Below are positions 7,083-13,518 of a stretch of DNA of 16,864 bases, in pieces. The position numbers and the translations under genes are program-made. The notes under the pieces were generated by a model that had not been told where the DNA came from, made no database searches, and was given only the letters and a program-made list of their open reading frames with translations. Positions within the stretch are counted from its first letter, which is position 1, and each line of letters begins with the position of its first letter. Source of the stretch: Oscillospiraceae bacterium (GTDB lineage Bacteria > Bacillota > Clostridia > Oscillospirales > Ruminococcaceae); contig JAGAKC010000320.1 in assembly GCA_017848155.1 (NCBI GenBank), positions 1 through 16,864 on the forward strand. The letters run 5' to 3'.

Positions 7083-7807
7083 TCTTCCGTCTTATATCCC
7101 CAGCGGTCTATACCTGCTTTTCTCATTGCACCGAAAACACGCTGCTTTATACCCTTGTCCTCATGCTCCATCCTCGCCAGCATCTCCTTTGTGGTCTGAC
7201 GGGTAGTTGCCTTGTCGGCAGGGCATTTTGACTTTACGATACTAAACTCATTCCGCCTTGCACAGGACGAAACAGCATATTCGGGAACAAAAACCAGCGG
7301 CCTTATCATGGTGATATCCTTACGGGAAAGGTAGGATATCGGCGCAAAGCAGCCTATCCTGCCCTCCTTGAAAAGATTCATCATAAATGTTTCGATGGCA
7401 TCGTCGTTGTTGTGACCGAGCGCTATCTTGTTGCAGCCATACTCCTTTGCCGCATCGTGAAGCGCTCCACGGCGCATCTTCGCACAAAGCGAGCAGGGAC
7501 TCTGCTCCTTGCGGATGTCAAAAACTATCTCTGCGATATCCGTCCTTATAAGGTGAAACTCCACGTCCAGCTTTTCACAAAGCTCCGTCACCGCAGAGTA
7601 ATCCCCGTCCTCGCCGCCGAAGCGGGGGTCAAGAGTTATCGCCACAAGCTCGTATTTCTTTTCGTAAAAACGGCGCATGTGCGCAAGTCCCGCAAGCAGG
7701 ACAAGGCTGTCCTTGCCGCCCGAAACGCCGACCGCTATCCTGTCGCCGTCCTCAATAAGGTCAAATTCCTGACAGGCGCGGCGGATATAGCCTAAAATCT
7801 TTTGCAT
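7079..7807 (-). CDS. ttcA: TtcA-type tRNA 2-thiocytidine synthetase (PP-loop ATPase)
   Basis: This 242-residue protein belongs to the TtcA/TtuA family. It has the ATP pyrophosphatase P-loop SGGKDS at 29-34, and Cys105 and Cys108 (PCSLCAKMRRG), which with Cys195 (SKCPADK) would bind the [4Fe-4S] cluster. The GHNNDDAIET segment is at 131-140. TtcA activates C32 of certain tRNAs with ATP and replaces its oxygen by sulfur. The spacing of the cysteines fits the two-CxxC-half arrangement of the family, with the second half reduced to a single cysteine. Its ATG shares one base with the preceding stop (TGATG). The exact tRNA substrate in Clostridia is not established, so the gene symbol is a family-level call. 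Confidence 0.88.
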   Translation of the reverse strand: MQKILGYIRRACQEFDLIEDGDRIAVGVSGGKDSLVLLAGLAHMRRFYEKKYELVAITLDPRFGGEDGDYSAVTELCEKLDVEFHLIRTDIAEIVFDIRKEQSPCSLCAKMRRGALHDAAKEYGCNKIALGHNNDDAIETFMMNLFKEGRIGCFAPISYLSRKDITMIRPLVFVPEYAVSSCARRNEFSIVKSKCPADKATTRQTTKEMLARMEHEDKGIKQRVFGAMRKAGIDRWGYKTEE

Positions 7808-8244
7808 CAGTGCCCTCTCAAATCATAATCATAAAAAAACCACGAAACGGCATCTCCCCACTTCTCTACCCTGTACGAAGCTTCAGGGACAGGGTCTGTT
7901 GTGAAGTGCAGCGAGCCGTGCCGCTCGTCTATTTCGGCTGTGTTTTGTACATAGACCTGACAATCATACTGCGAATAGTAGCTTTCAAGCTCCTCATATG
8001 TCAGCTCACTCGTTATCAGCATAGCGCCGAGATACTGCATACCGTTTCCGTTGCCGACAAATCTGCCTGCCCGTGAAAAGCTCTCCAAATACACGGTCTT
8101 TTCAGGTAAAGGGACAGATATAAGCTCCACCTCCACCGCAGAAGCAGTATTGTCATTCACGACCGTAACGACGACCGTAAGAATTATCGGAATAATCAGC
8201 AATACAGCGAATGTAACAAGCAATACTTTGCGCTTCCTGCTCAT
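7807..8244 (-). CDS. Membrane-anchored protein of unknown function
   Basis: This 145-residue protein has a basic N-terminus (MSRKRK), one strong transmembrane helix at about 7-29 and an extracytoplasmic domain of about 115 residues. That domain includes a Tyr/Glu-rich helix (ELTYEELESYYSQYD) and a C-terminal strand-rich end with WFFYDYD. No family was recognised. The topology, positive residues inside and no lipobox, suggests a bitopic membrane protein. It sits 15 bp after ispF and shares one base with the ttcA start. It is therefore cotranscribed with cytoplasmic enzymes, though its own domain should be outside the membrane. The ribosome binding site is weak (CAGGGT). Confidence 0.72.
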   Translation of the reverse strand: MSRKRKVLLVTFAVLLIIPIILTVVVTVVNDNTASAVEVELISVPLPEKTVYLESFSRAGRFVGNGNGMQYLGAMLITSELTYEELESYYSQYDCQVYVQNTAEIDERHGSLHFTTDPVPEASYRVEKWGDAVSWFFYDYDLRGH

Positions 8245-8259
8245 GCTGTTACCCTGAAA

Positions 8260-8730
8260 TCACTGCATCATAAGCAGCACGCTTGCATACGCACCGATTC
8301 CCTGACCTGCAAGTCCGAGGCCCTCTTCCGTTGTCGCCTTGACGCTCACCTTTCCGATGTCACAGCCGAATACTGCGGCAAGGTTGCCCCTCATCTCGGG
8401 AATGAAAGGCGCCAGCTTTGGCTGCTCCGCAATAATGGTTATGTCCAGATTTCCGAGAGCGTAGCCCTTTGCGGTCATAGCCGTAACCACATCCATCAGA
8501 AGCATCATGCTGTCTGCGTCCTTATACTCTGGAGCGTTGTCGGGGAAAAGCTGTCCGATATCCCCGAGTGCCAGCGCACCGAGGATAGCGTCCATCAGCG
8601 CATGCACCGCAACATCTGCGTCCGAATGTCCCATAAGTCCCTTATCGCACGGTATCTCCGCACCGCACAGCACCAGTCGTCTGCCGCTGACCAGCTTGTG
8701 TACATCATATCCGTTTCCTACTCTTATCAT
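8260..8730 (-). CDS. ispF: 2-C-methyl-D-erythritol 2,4-cyclodiphosphate synthase
   Basis: This 156-residue protein is a full-length IspF. Zinc ligands Asp9, His11 (YDVHKL) and His43 are present, as is the HSDADVAVHALMDA motif at 35-48. The ALGDIGQLFPD segment and the C-terminal KATTEEGLGLAGQGIGAYA segment complete the family pattern. It cyclises 4-diphosphocytidyl-methylerythritol 2-phosphate to MEcPP with release of CMP, the fifth step of the MEP isoprenoid pathway, as a homotrimer in the cytoplasm. Its ATG overlaps the ispD stop (ATGA). The ispD-ispF pair is common, and in some bacteria the two are fused. All key residues appear intact. Confidence 0.97.
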   Translation of the reverse strand: MIRVGNGYDVHKLVSGRRLVLCGAEIPCDKGLMGHSDADVAVHALMDAILGALALGDIGQLFPDNAPEYKDADSMMLLMDVVTAMTAKGYALGNLDITIIAEQPKLAPFIPEMRGNLAAVFGCDIGKVSVKATTEEGLGLAGQGIGAYASVLLMMQ

Positions 8731-9422
8731 AATCCTTTCACCATCCTCCTGTTGTCATATATAGCCTGTGCCGCCGCAAGGTCATCAGGTCGGGTTATCT
8801 TCATATTGCAGCAGCATATCTCGGTCAGCTTCACACGCTTACCGCACATCTCGAATATGGAGCTGTCATCGGTGGCGTTTTCTATCCTGTCGCCAAGCGC
8901 TTCAAGACATTCAAGATACAGCGCCTTTGAGAATGCCTGCGGCGTCTGCGCATAGTACAGCGTTTCACGGGGCGGAGTCGCTTCAACAAAGCCGTCAGCA
9001 TCCGATACCTTGACGGTGTCGGTAGCTTTTACTGCCCCGATAGCCGCACCGTATTCCTCCGCATCACAGAGCACCCTGTCTATCTCCTCGGTAGTTATCA
9101 GCGGACGTGCGCCGTCGTGCACCGCCACATGAGCGATATCCTCCGAAACGCACTCAAGCGCTGCTTTGACGGAAAGCGCCCTCGTAGCGCCACCGCCCAC
9201 TGCTGCCTTCAGCTTCGTCAAACCGTAGTTTCTCGCCATTCTTTCAAAGCGCTCCGTTTCATCGGCGGGAGCGGCAATAATTATCTCGCTGACCTTATCC
9301 GAGCGCTGAAAAGCAAGTGCGCTCATTATGAAAACAGGTGTATCAGCTATCTTTGCAAGCTGTTTATTCGTACCCTCCATGCGTGAGGAGGAGCCTGCCG
9401 CAAGGATTATTGCAGAAAACAT
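8727..9422 (-). CDS. ispD: 2-C-methyl-D-erythritol 4-phosphate cytidylyltransferase
   Basis: This 231-residue protein is a full-length IspD. The CTP-binding glycine-rich loop LAAGSSSRM is at 7-15 with Lys20 downstream. VHDGARPLI is mid-sequence, followed by the KATDTVK, PRETLYYAQTPQAF and ATDDSSIFE motifs. It joins CTP to methylerythritol 4-phosphate to give CDP-methylerythritol, the third MEP-pathway step. The ATG at 9422 has AAGGAG overlapping the pheA stop 9 bp upstream, so the two genes are tightly linked. ispF follows with a 4-bp overlap. Confidence 0.97.
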   Translation of the reverse strand: MFSAIILAAGSSSRMEGTNKQLAKIADTPVFIMSALAFQRSDKVSEIIIAAPADETERFERMARNYGLTKLKAAVGGGATRALSVKAALECVSEDIAHVAVHDGARPLITTEEIDRVLCDAEEYGAAIGAVKATDTVKVSDADGFVEATPPRETLYYAQTPQAFSKALYLECLEALGDRIENATDDSSIFEMCGKRVKLTEICCCNMKITRPDDLAAAQAIYDNRRMVKGL

Positions 9423-9431
9423 GATCTCTCC

Positions 9432-10562
9432 TTAACCGATAAAGTTACCGTGGAATTTGTAATAATGAAGCTCGCTCTCGAAATTCTTCAGCTGCTTTCT
9501 CACCACACTGTCGTTGATATTGCCCGAAAACTCGACATAGAACATATAGTCGTTGGGATATTTCAGCCTCACATGTACGGGAAGCGGCTTACTCTGTATC
9601 TTCGACAGGCTGAGCCCGTTTACCGCAAACTTAGTCAGCATCCTGTAAAGAGAGCCTGCGATATTCGGCACGGAAAGCGATACCGCTACAGTATCCGCAC
9701 CGTCATAGACCTCAAGATTCTTTGATATGCAGATAAAGCGTGTAGCGTTATTGGGGTCGGTTGCGATATGCTCACGCACTATGCTTAATCCGTGCATCTC
9801 CGCACACTCCGCAGAGCAGATACAGCCAAGCTCATTGCTGGGATTCTCCGCCACCATGAGCGCTGCGGATGCGTTATTATGGTAGGGTATGACAGTAAGT
9901 CCGCTGCGGCTTTCGATGTAATCCTCACACTGACGTATCGCCTGCTCGTGGCCGAAAAGGATGCGGATATCCTCCTCCCTGACGCCCTGCTTTGCCGCAA
10001 GGACATGTGCACATTCAACTCTTGTGGTGCGATTGATATACACACCGTGCTTTTCGAGAAGCTCCATATTAAGTGTGACCTCGCCCGCATTGTTGTTTTC
10101 AATGGGCAGCACGCCGTAATCCACATCGCCGTTTTCTACTGCTTCAAAAACCTCGGCAAAGCTTGCATAGAAGCTGAGATTGCCGTTTTTGAAAAGCTGT
10201 GTCGCCGCAACATGTCCGTAAGCACCTGTCGCACCCTGCACCGCAACAGACGGCTTGTCCATTATCTTGGACAGGTGCAGTATCGGCTGGTCGGGAGTAA
10301 TGTCATTCTGCTGACTGCACTTCGAGATATCCATTATATTCATAAACAGAAAGGCTGCGCTGTTTTTAAGCTCCTCGGGGGAGTTTTCCCTCACCCTGTC
10401 AAGGATAGCCTTTTCCCTGTCGCCCTGAAACACTACCATGTTATTTGCTGCCTTATATCGTGCGACATCGCCTGTGAGAGTCATCCTCTTTCTGAAAAGC
10501 TCCAGCAGCTGTTCATCAATAGCGTCTATATTATTTCTTATCTCTCCTAAATCCAGCTCCAT
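9432..10562 (-). CDS. pheA: Bifunctional chorismate mutase / prephenate dehydratase (P-protein)
   Basis: This 376-residue fusion protein has an AroQ-type chorismate mutase at about 1-85 (IRNNIDAIDEQLLELFRKRM). Prephenate dehydratase spans about 107-280, with the substrate-site TRF at 274-276. An ACT regulatory domain follows at about 290-370. It converts chorismate to prephenate and then to phenylpyruvate for phenylalanine synthesis. The ATG at 10562 is chosen because AAGGAG lies 6-7 bases upstream; a GTG at 10583 would put the ribosome binding site inside the gene, and an ATG at 10565 is only 3 bases from it. The ACT domain usually senses phenylalanine through an ESRP motif; here the aligned residues read QSKP (323-326). 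It follows the kinase-like gene by 66 bp. Confidence 0.95.
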   Translation of the reverse strand: MELDLGEIRNNIDAIDEQLLELFRKRMTLTGDVARYKAANNMVVFQGDREKAILDRVRENSPEELKNSAAFLFMNIMDISKCSQQNDITPDQPILHLSKIMDKPSVAVQGATGAYGHVAATQLFKNGNLSFYASFAEVFEAVENGDVDYGVLPIENNNAGEVTLNMELLEKHGVYINRTTRVECAHVLAAKQGVREEDIRILFGHEQAIRQCEDYIESRSGLTVIPYHNNASAALMVAENPSNELGCICSAECAEMHGLSIVREHIATDPNNATRFICISKNLEVYDGADTVAVSLSVPNIAGSLYRMLTKFAVNGLSLSKIQSKPLPVHVRLKYPNDYMFYVEFSGNINDSVVRKQLKNFESELHYYKFHGNFIG

Positions 10563-10585
10563 CATTTTCTCCTTTTTAACCACAT

Positions 10586-10610
10586 TCAGGGGCAGCAGCG
10601 CCGCCCCTGA
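10586..10610 (-). other. GC-rich hairpin between the pseudokinase gene and pheA
   Basis: A perfect 8-bp stem TCAGGGGC/GCCCCTGA encloses a 9-base interval that can itself pair in part. It lies in the 66-bp gap. On the minus strand it is not followed by a T-run, so it is not a standard terminator. It could protect or punctuate the transcript, or act as a weak attenuator ahead of the pheA ribosome binding site. Confidence 0.55.
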
Positions 10611-10628
10611 TGACCGTTTTAACTCATT

Positions 10629-12407
10629 TTATTCGACAGGTATTCCGCCGCCCTCGTTTTCATCGGGCTGCGATTCCTCGGCACCTGATGCCTCGGATGT
10701 CTGCGGCGCCTCTTCCGTTTCAGGCTCCTTCTTTTCCTTTGCAACGTATACGGTGATGGTTTCACCCTCCGCAACGTTTACAAGGTCGCCTACCTCCTTG
10801 CTGCACTTTGCAACATGTCCCGGAGGTACATCATTGGTCTCCTTGTCCTCTACGGAATACTTGATATTAAGTCCGTTAAGCTCCGCAATATACTTGTCCA
10901 CCGTCATATCCTTGTACTCGGGCAGCTTCACAAGGCTGGGACCCTTGCTGACCTTGACCTCGATCTGTGTGCCCACAGCCACCATAGTACCTGCTTCTAT
11001 GCTCTGATCGTACATGGCACCTGCCACATAATCGTCGGAATACTCGTATGTGGGAACAAAGGTGAATGTACCCTCATAGCGGCTTACAGTGCTTTCGTAG
11101 CGTCGGTCGGTAAAGTCAGGCAGACTGATGTTTGCGTCCACGACAGGCGCTTCCTCGCTCTCCTTAACAGGCGGCTCCTCTGTTTCGGGCGGCGCCACAG
11201 GCTCTGTCACAGGCGGCGGTGTAGTCACCGCTTCCTGCGTTACGACCTCGGAGGTCTCGGCGGCTGATGACGTGTTATTATCCTTTGGATTCATGGACAT
11301 TATGAAAATAACGGCAAACGTGATAAGTACAAGACCTGCCATGATCAGCATAGCTATGGTCTTTGCACGCTCGCGCTTCTGCTTTTTCAGCTTCTTTGCC
11401 TGCTGCTTCGTCAGCGGCTTTCCGTTGGCATCTCTGTTGATACCGACATATTTCGGCTGCTCAAACAGCTTATCCACAAACTCGGTTATCGTGCGTATCC
11501 TGTCCTCGGTAGAGAGCGAAAGACCACGCATGATGACCCTCGACACATTGGAGGGCACGTTGCGGTTTATCATCATCGGCTCCAGCATACTGCTGCCTGT
11601 CCTTGCGATAGCCTCTGTCGGTGTGCAGCCTGTAAGGCATCTGTACAGCACCGCCGCAATACCGTAAACATCCGTCCAGGTACCATTCCAGTCGTTTGCG
11701 GTATACTGCTCGGGGGCAGCGTAGCCTGCAAATATCTCGCACGCTATCTCGGTGTTGGTGGTGCGTGCGGCGGATATGGAAAATCCCGTCAGCTTAAGCT
11801 CCAGCTTATCTGTAACATAGATAGTGGACAGGCTTATTCCACGATGGATGACGCCTGCCGCATGAACAAGTGACAGCGTCGTGAATATCGGCGGAAAAAG
11901 CTCCTTTATCTGCTCCCACATCAGCTCGCCTGAGGAGTTTGCAAGATAGGTGCTGAGCGGTATGCCGTTGATAAATTCAAACACCACATATGCCGTGTTG
12001 TTTTCGGAAAAGACATCAAGCACCGTCTGAAGATGCGACATGCCACGGGACTTCATAAGAGTCCTGTTGAGGTCGATGAATTCCGAAAGATACGTCTTAT
12101 ACAGCGGCATCATATCGGAATTGACCGTGATGAGCTCCTCACCCTTTTTACGGGAGCACATGGTATCCGGCATGAATTCCTTTATCGTTACCTTAGTACC
12201 TGTCGCCGTGTCAAAGCCGATATATAAAGCGCCCTCGCCGTTATAGCTCAGCACCTTGCCTATGATATACCGCTCATTAAGAAACGTCCTCGGTCTGAGG
12301 TATGAGGGGATACAAGGATTGTCATCGCTGTATCCGCATAGCTTGCAGGGACCGTCATACGTCTTGTCGCACATGCAGCCCATGCATAGAGAGGTTTCTT
12401 GTAACAT
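10629..12407 (-). CDS. Zinc-ribbon / protein-kinase-like / PASTA membrane protein, predicted pseudokinase
   Basis: This 592-residue protein begins with a Cys-rich zinc-ribbon-like stretch (C8, C11, C13, C21, C24, C32). A protein-kinase fold follows at about 47-325 with a glycine-rich loop NGEGALYIG, the strand-3 lysine K76 (VTIK) and an intact GYAAPEQY segment. The catalytic loop reads HRGISLSTI (188-196), where active kinases have HRDxxxxNI, and the metal loop reads TGFS (207-210) instead of DFG. The catalytic Asp, the Asn and the DFG Asp are thus all missing. A transmembrane helix (about 347-369), an acidic Thr/Pro/Glu linker, two PASTA domains (about 427-489 and 490-557) and an acidic tail follow. 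PASTA domains bind muropeptides or lipid II in PrkC/StkP. It is the first gene of the long operon. The architecture is certain; loss of activity is inferred. Confidence 0.9.
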   Translation of the reverse strand: MLQETSLCMGCMCDKTYDGPCKLCGYSDDNPCIPSYLRPRTFLNERYIIGKVLSYNGEGALYIGFDTATGTKVTIKEFMPDTMCSRKKGEELITVNSDMMPLYKTYLSEFIDLNRTLMKSRGMSHLQTVLDVFSENNTAYVVFEFINGIPLSTYLANSSGELMWEQIKELFPPIFTTLSLVHAAGVIHRGISLSTIYVTDKLELKLTGFSISAARTTNTEIACEIFAGYAAPEQYTANDWNGTWTDVYGIAAVLYRCLTGCTPTEAIARTGSSMLEPMMINRNVPSNVSRVIMRGLSLSTEDRIRTITEFVDKLFEQPKYVGINRDANGKPLTKQQAKKLKKQKRERAKTIAMLIMAGLVLITFAVIFIMSMNPKDNNTSSAAETSEVVTQEAVTTPPPVTEPVAPPETEEPPVKESEEAPVVDANISLPDFTDRRYESTVSRYEGTFTFVPTYEYSDDYVAGAMYDQSIEAGTMVAVGTQIEVKVSKGPSLVKLPEYKDMTVDKYIAELNGLNIKYSVEDKETNDVPPGHVAKCSKEVGDLVNVAEGETITVYVAKEKKEPETEEAPQTSEASGAEESQPDENEGGGIPVE

Positions 12408-12463
12408 ACAGGTTGTCGCCTTTCATTGAGGCAGAAAGCAAAGAGCATACTACCTCTTTATAA

Positions 12464-12487
12464 TATAGTGTATAATATTTCACTATA
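12464..12487. repeat. Palindrome at the predicted start of the pseudokinase operon
   Basis: The perfect inverted repeat TATAGTG/CACTATA has a 10-base AT-only spacer. It lies just downstream of the -10 box (12490-12495), over the expected start site. It may be a repressor operator or fold as a 5' hairpin. Confidence 0.55.
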
Positions 12488-12489
12488 AT

Positions 12490-12518
12490 AATATAACCCA
12501 AACACGCTGAAAAGTCAA
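12490..12518 (-). promoter_or_regulatory. Predicted sigma-A promoter of the pseudokinase operon
   Basis: On the minus strand, TTGACT (12518-12513), a 17-bp spacer and TATATT (12495-12490) form a good vegetative promoter. It would give a 5' leader of about 75 bases before the ATG at 12407. Confidence 0.78.
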
Positions 12519-12519
12519 C

Positions 12520-12588
12520 CGTTTCACGTATTCTGTCATAATTCTTAATCGTTTTGTTACCGTTTTGTAATAATTCATCTGCGTTTTG
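12520..12588. repeat. Phased CGTTT direct repeats in the divergent intergenic region
   Basis: CGTTTTG occurs at 12550-12556, 12561-12567 and 12582-12588, with a related CGTTTCA at 12520-12526. Start-to-start distances of 30, 11 and 21 bp are close to whole turns of DNA, so the copies face the same side of the helix. The rest of the 324-bp gap 12408-12731 is AT-rich and holds only the two promoters and the palindrome. Confidence 0.45.
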
Positions 12589-12658
12589 CACATGCTTTTA
12601 CTACACAGAAATACTGTTTTTGGATATTTTGGCAACCGAAGAAAAACAACGATACTCG

Positions 12659-12687
12659 TTGCAATTTAGCGATAGATATGATATAAT
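12659..12687 (+). promoter_or_regulatory. Predicted sigma-A promoter of the YcxB-like gene
   Basis: TTGCAA (12659-12664), a 17-bp spacer and a perfect TATAAT (12682-12687) lie 44 bp upstream of the ATG at 12732. Confidence 0.8.
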
Positions 12688-12731
12688 CAAATGGTAAGAA
12701 AAAAGGAAAACTGTTCCGAAAGGAAATAGAT

Positions 12732-13484
12732 ATGTCATTCAAGCACAAAACAAAAGAAGAGATACTGGAATCAAAGGAAGCAAAGCTCACAAGGATGTTT
12801 GCAGAGATGAATTCCGCAAACGAAAAGGGCAAGGCAGATAAGCTGGTCTGCGAAACCGAATGTACCATGGCAAGGATACGCTCGCTGTCAGATTTTCTGT
12901 ACCTTTTGAGAATAAAGCCGCTGCAGACGCTCTGCTACTATGCGGCATGTGCCTTTCTGCTGCTGATGCTTGCGGCGCTGTGGTGCAGCATAGGCTTCAT
13001 GGACAATATGAAGATGGCGGTATGGCACCTTGTGGCGATATTCGGAGTGCTTTTCCTGATATTCGCAACGCTGCCGCACAACATGAGGATACACTACTTC
13101 AACAAGCAGGCTGACGCACTGGAAAGATCATACGGCAAGATAATCAATGCGGAATTTTCCGATGACCGCATCGTACTTTCCGTCAGCAGCTCCGTCCCCC
13201 ACAAGCAGGAGCTTGACGAGGAGGGAAACGCTATAGCACGCCGCTCGGCTCTTGCAAAGGACGAAAGCAGCACGGTGGTAACTGAGATCCCGTACAAGAA
13301 CATCGACTACGCTTATGAGTGCAGCCACAGCTTCTACATCTTCCCCGTGGACGAGGAAAGAAAAAAGCTGGACACGATAATCTGCGACAAGACCCAATTC
13401 CTGCGTGGCACGCCCATGGAGCTTCGTGACAGGCTCGCAAGAGGCTGCGGAAAGCGTTTCAGGATAAAGACAAAGAAGGCATAA
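12732..13484 (+). CDS. YcxB-like two-helix membrane protein
   Basis: This 250-residue protein has a charged cytoplasmic N-terminus (about 1-60). Two adjacent transmembrane helices follow at about 66-88 and 96-115. The C-terminal domain of about 130 residues contains IPYKNIDYAYECSHSFYIFP and a basic end. This layout, two helices and then a PH-like beta domain, resembles the YcxB family, whose function is unknown; the match is by pattern only. Seven or so charged residues in the first 30 suggest an amphipathic helix. AAAGGAA lies 8 bases before the ATG. It is a single-gene unit, divergent from the pseudokinase operon and closed by a strong terminator. Confidence 0.82.
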   Translation: MSFKHKTKEEILESKEAKLTRMFAEMNSANEKGKADKLVCETECTMARIRSLSDFLYLLRIKPLQTLCYYAACAFLLLMLAALWCSIGFMDNMKMAVWHLVAIFGVLFLIFATLPHNMRIHYFNKQADALERSYGKIINAEFSDDRIVLSVSSSVPHKQELDEEGNAIARRSALAKDESSTVVTEIPYKNIDYAYECSHSFYIFPVDEERKKLDTIICDKTQFLRGTPMELRDRLARGCGKRFRIKTKKA

Positions 13485-13517
13485 AAAAGCTCGGCTCTGA
13501 AATGAGCCGAGTTTTTT
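13483..13517. terminator. Bidirectional terminator between the YcxB-like and GH25 genes
   Basis: The 8-bp stem CTCGGCTC/GAGCCGAG with a 6-base loop is flanked by an A-tract on the left and TTTTTT on the right. It therefore acts as a textbook intrinsic terminator in both directions for the two converging genes. Confidence 0.92.
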
Positions 13518-13518
13518 G

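Noticed and set aside
9792..10550. A 252-codon open frame on the plus strand across pheA
   Set aside because: It is antisense to a well-recognised enzyme gene, rich in Cys/His as expected of a shadow frame, with no recognisable domain.
10629..12407. Calling this gene an active PrkC/StkP kinase
   Set aside because: The domain order fits, but the HRD and DFG aspartates are absent, so an active-kinase label is not supported.
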